From Bacillota bacterium (GTDB lineage: Bacteria > Armatimonadota > Hebobacteria > Hebobacterales > Hebobacteraceae): a DNA stretch of 5,546 nucleotides. The translations under genes were made by a program, and so were the position numbers. The stretch covers positions 1 through 5,546 of the forward strand of contig JAUVSA010000150.1 in assembly GCA_030597345.1 (NCBI GenBank), read 5' to 3'. Every line of letters begins with the position of its first letter. Position 1 is the stretch's first letter. Shown here one piece after another: positions 4,979 to 5,546 of the stretch. Under the pieces are notes generated by a model. It did not search any database and was not told the DNA's origin. It saw nothing but the letters and a program-made list of their open reading frames with translations.

Positions 4979-5256
4979 TTTGACCTAAGCCTCAGCACCC
5001 TATGCCTTTCACTGGCTTCGCGTTCGTCGCCCCTCCACGCGTCCCTCTCTTCCCGGTGATAATCGCACAACAATGCAACTTTCGCCCCCGGTGAAGGCAT
5101 TACCATGTTAGGGTGGGTCGGTGCTAGAGGCGAAAGCAGCGTAGCGCAGGAGCGTGTCCCTGCCTTGATCGCGCATCCAACCTGCGGCAGGCGGCATGAA
5201 TGCCGCCTCCTGTAGGGCGGGGATGTCCGCCGTCGGCGGCATGCCCGCCGCTTACC
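4979..5256. other. intergenic region with palindromes
   Basis: About 278 bp without a credible gene. It should contain the promoter of the membrane-protein gene (minus strand), but I find no convincing -35/-10 pair. An 8-bp inverted repeat, CTTTCGCC (5079-5086) with GGCGAAAG (5129-5136), spans a 42-bp interval, and a cluster of GC-rich palindromes fills the right end. Confidence 0.5.
5189..5250. repeat. three related GC-rich palindromes, REP-like
   Basis: Three palindromes share the core GGCGG...ATG...CCGCC. The first is AGGCGGCAT/ATGCCGCCT (5189-5208, perfect 9-bp arms, 2-nt centre). The second is GGCGG/CCGCC (5216-5231). The third is CGGCGG/CCGCCG (5234-5250). Copies two and three can also pair with each other through CCGCCG (5227-5232) and CGGCGG (5234-5239). 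They begin seven bases beyond the stop of the gene to the right, so they probably end or stabilise its transcript. Their form is like dispersed intergenic repeats of GC-rich bacteria; whether they recur in this genome cannot be seen here. Confidence 0.5.
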
Positions 5257-5546
5257 TCACTCCCCCCACACCAATATCCGCCCATCCCCCGGCGGGATGG
5301 TGAAGTGTGTGCCCGTTTCTCCAGTGAACGAGTCCCGCGCCGGACGCTCCAGTTCGACCTCGTGCGCTTCCGCCGCGCCTGGCAGGTTCATCACCACCAG
5401 CGCCTTCCCGTACTCCCGCCGCCACACGTGCGAGCTGAGGCGTTCGCCGCCCCCCGCCGGCAGCCCGATCTTCACATCGTACTCCGGGTACCAGTCGTGC
5501 TGGTGGCTCGTGCTATCGCTGAAGAGATAGTGATAATCCCCGATGA
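5257..5546 (-). CDS. C-terminal part of a larger protein, possibly glycoside-hydrolase-like
   Basis: The frame is open from the right edge of the window to the TGA at 5257-5259, about 95 codons, so the start lies outside; the GTG at 5475 is internal. The visible part begins IGDYHYLFSDS, passes through HDWYPEYDVKIGLP, and ends with REYGKALVVMNLPGAAEAHEVELERPARDSFTGETG and IPPGDGRILVWGE. A stretch with 'KALVVMN', a beta-rich segment, 'D-x-x-TGE' and a final 'PPxDGRIL' is typical of the C-terminal beta-sandwich that closes many putative glycoside hydrolases (alpha-amylase-like and GHL-type families). The catalytic domain is not in the window, so substrate and family cannot be assigned. Palindromes just downstream probably mark the transcript end. 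Confidence 0.65.
   Translation of the reverse strand, partial: IGDYHYLFSDSTSHQHDWYPEYDVKIGLPAGGGERLSSHVWRREYGKALVVMNLPGAAEAHEVELERPARDSFTGETGTHFTIPPGDGRILVWGE

Noticed and set aside
5079..5136. Distant inverted repeat CTTTCGCC/GGCGAAAG as a riboswitch or small-RNA stem
   Set aside because: The arms are 8 bp with a 42-bp interval, no riboswitch core sequence is recognisable, and no suitably placed promoter is seen.

Overview
This is a GC-rich, gene-dense bacterial stretch with five complete protein genes and one gene cut by the right edge. A KGG-repeat stress protein, a Rex-like protein, a ROK-family protein and what looks like the C-terminus of a glycoside-hydrolase-type protein suggest an environmental bacterium of the Armatimonadota, Planctomycetota or Chloroflexota kind. 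That placement is an impression from gene content only; there is no rRNA or marker gene. I see no mobile element, tRNA or CRISPR array.

Left part (1-590, minus strand): a small KGG-repeat protein (38-259) with a very good Shine-Dalgarno sequence and a clear sigma70-type promoter (382-410). The roughly 115-nt leader between them carries two hairpins. A GC-rich inverted-repeat cluster (511-550) follows the next gene.

Centre (590-4364): two divergent two-gene units share a promoter region of about 260 bp. Leftward runs a Rex-like regulator with an unusual N-terminal extension holding eleven cysteines (1043-2014). A stand-alone response-regulator receiver follows 12 bp later (590-1030). Rightward runs a short MerR-type DNA-binding protein (2278-2592), overlapped by 4 bp (GTGA) by a large protein (2589-4364). 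That protein joins a LeuA-dimer-like N-terminal domain and a disordered linker to a ROK domain that has lost its nucleotide-binding and catalytic motifs. The intergenic region has a good sigma70 promoter for the rightward unit and a perfect 9-bp-arm inverted repeat upstream of it.

Right part (4313-5546, minus strand): a single-pass membrane protein with a possible RseB/LolA-like extracytoplasmic domain, whose 3' end overlaps the ROK gene tail to tail by 52 bp. Beyond an intergenic region with three related GC-rich palindromes lies the C-terminal end of what may be a carbohydrate-active protein.

Main hypothesis: the centre is a compact regulatory locus built from repurposed sensor folds. The ROK protein has no helix-turn-helix of its own, and its DNA-binding partner may be the translationally coupled MerR-like protein. 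The opposing unit pairs a Rex fold with a degraded NADH motif, and a Cys-rich candidate metal or redox module, with a receiver that keeps its phosphorylation residues. The domain assignments are readings of the sequence; the coupling is inference.
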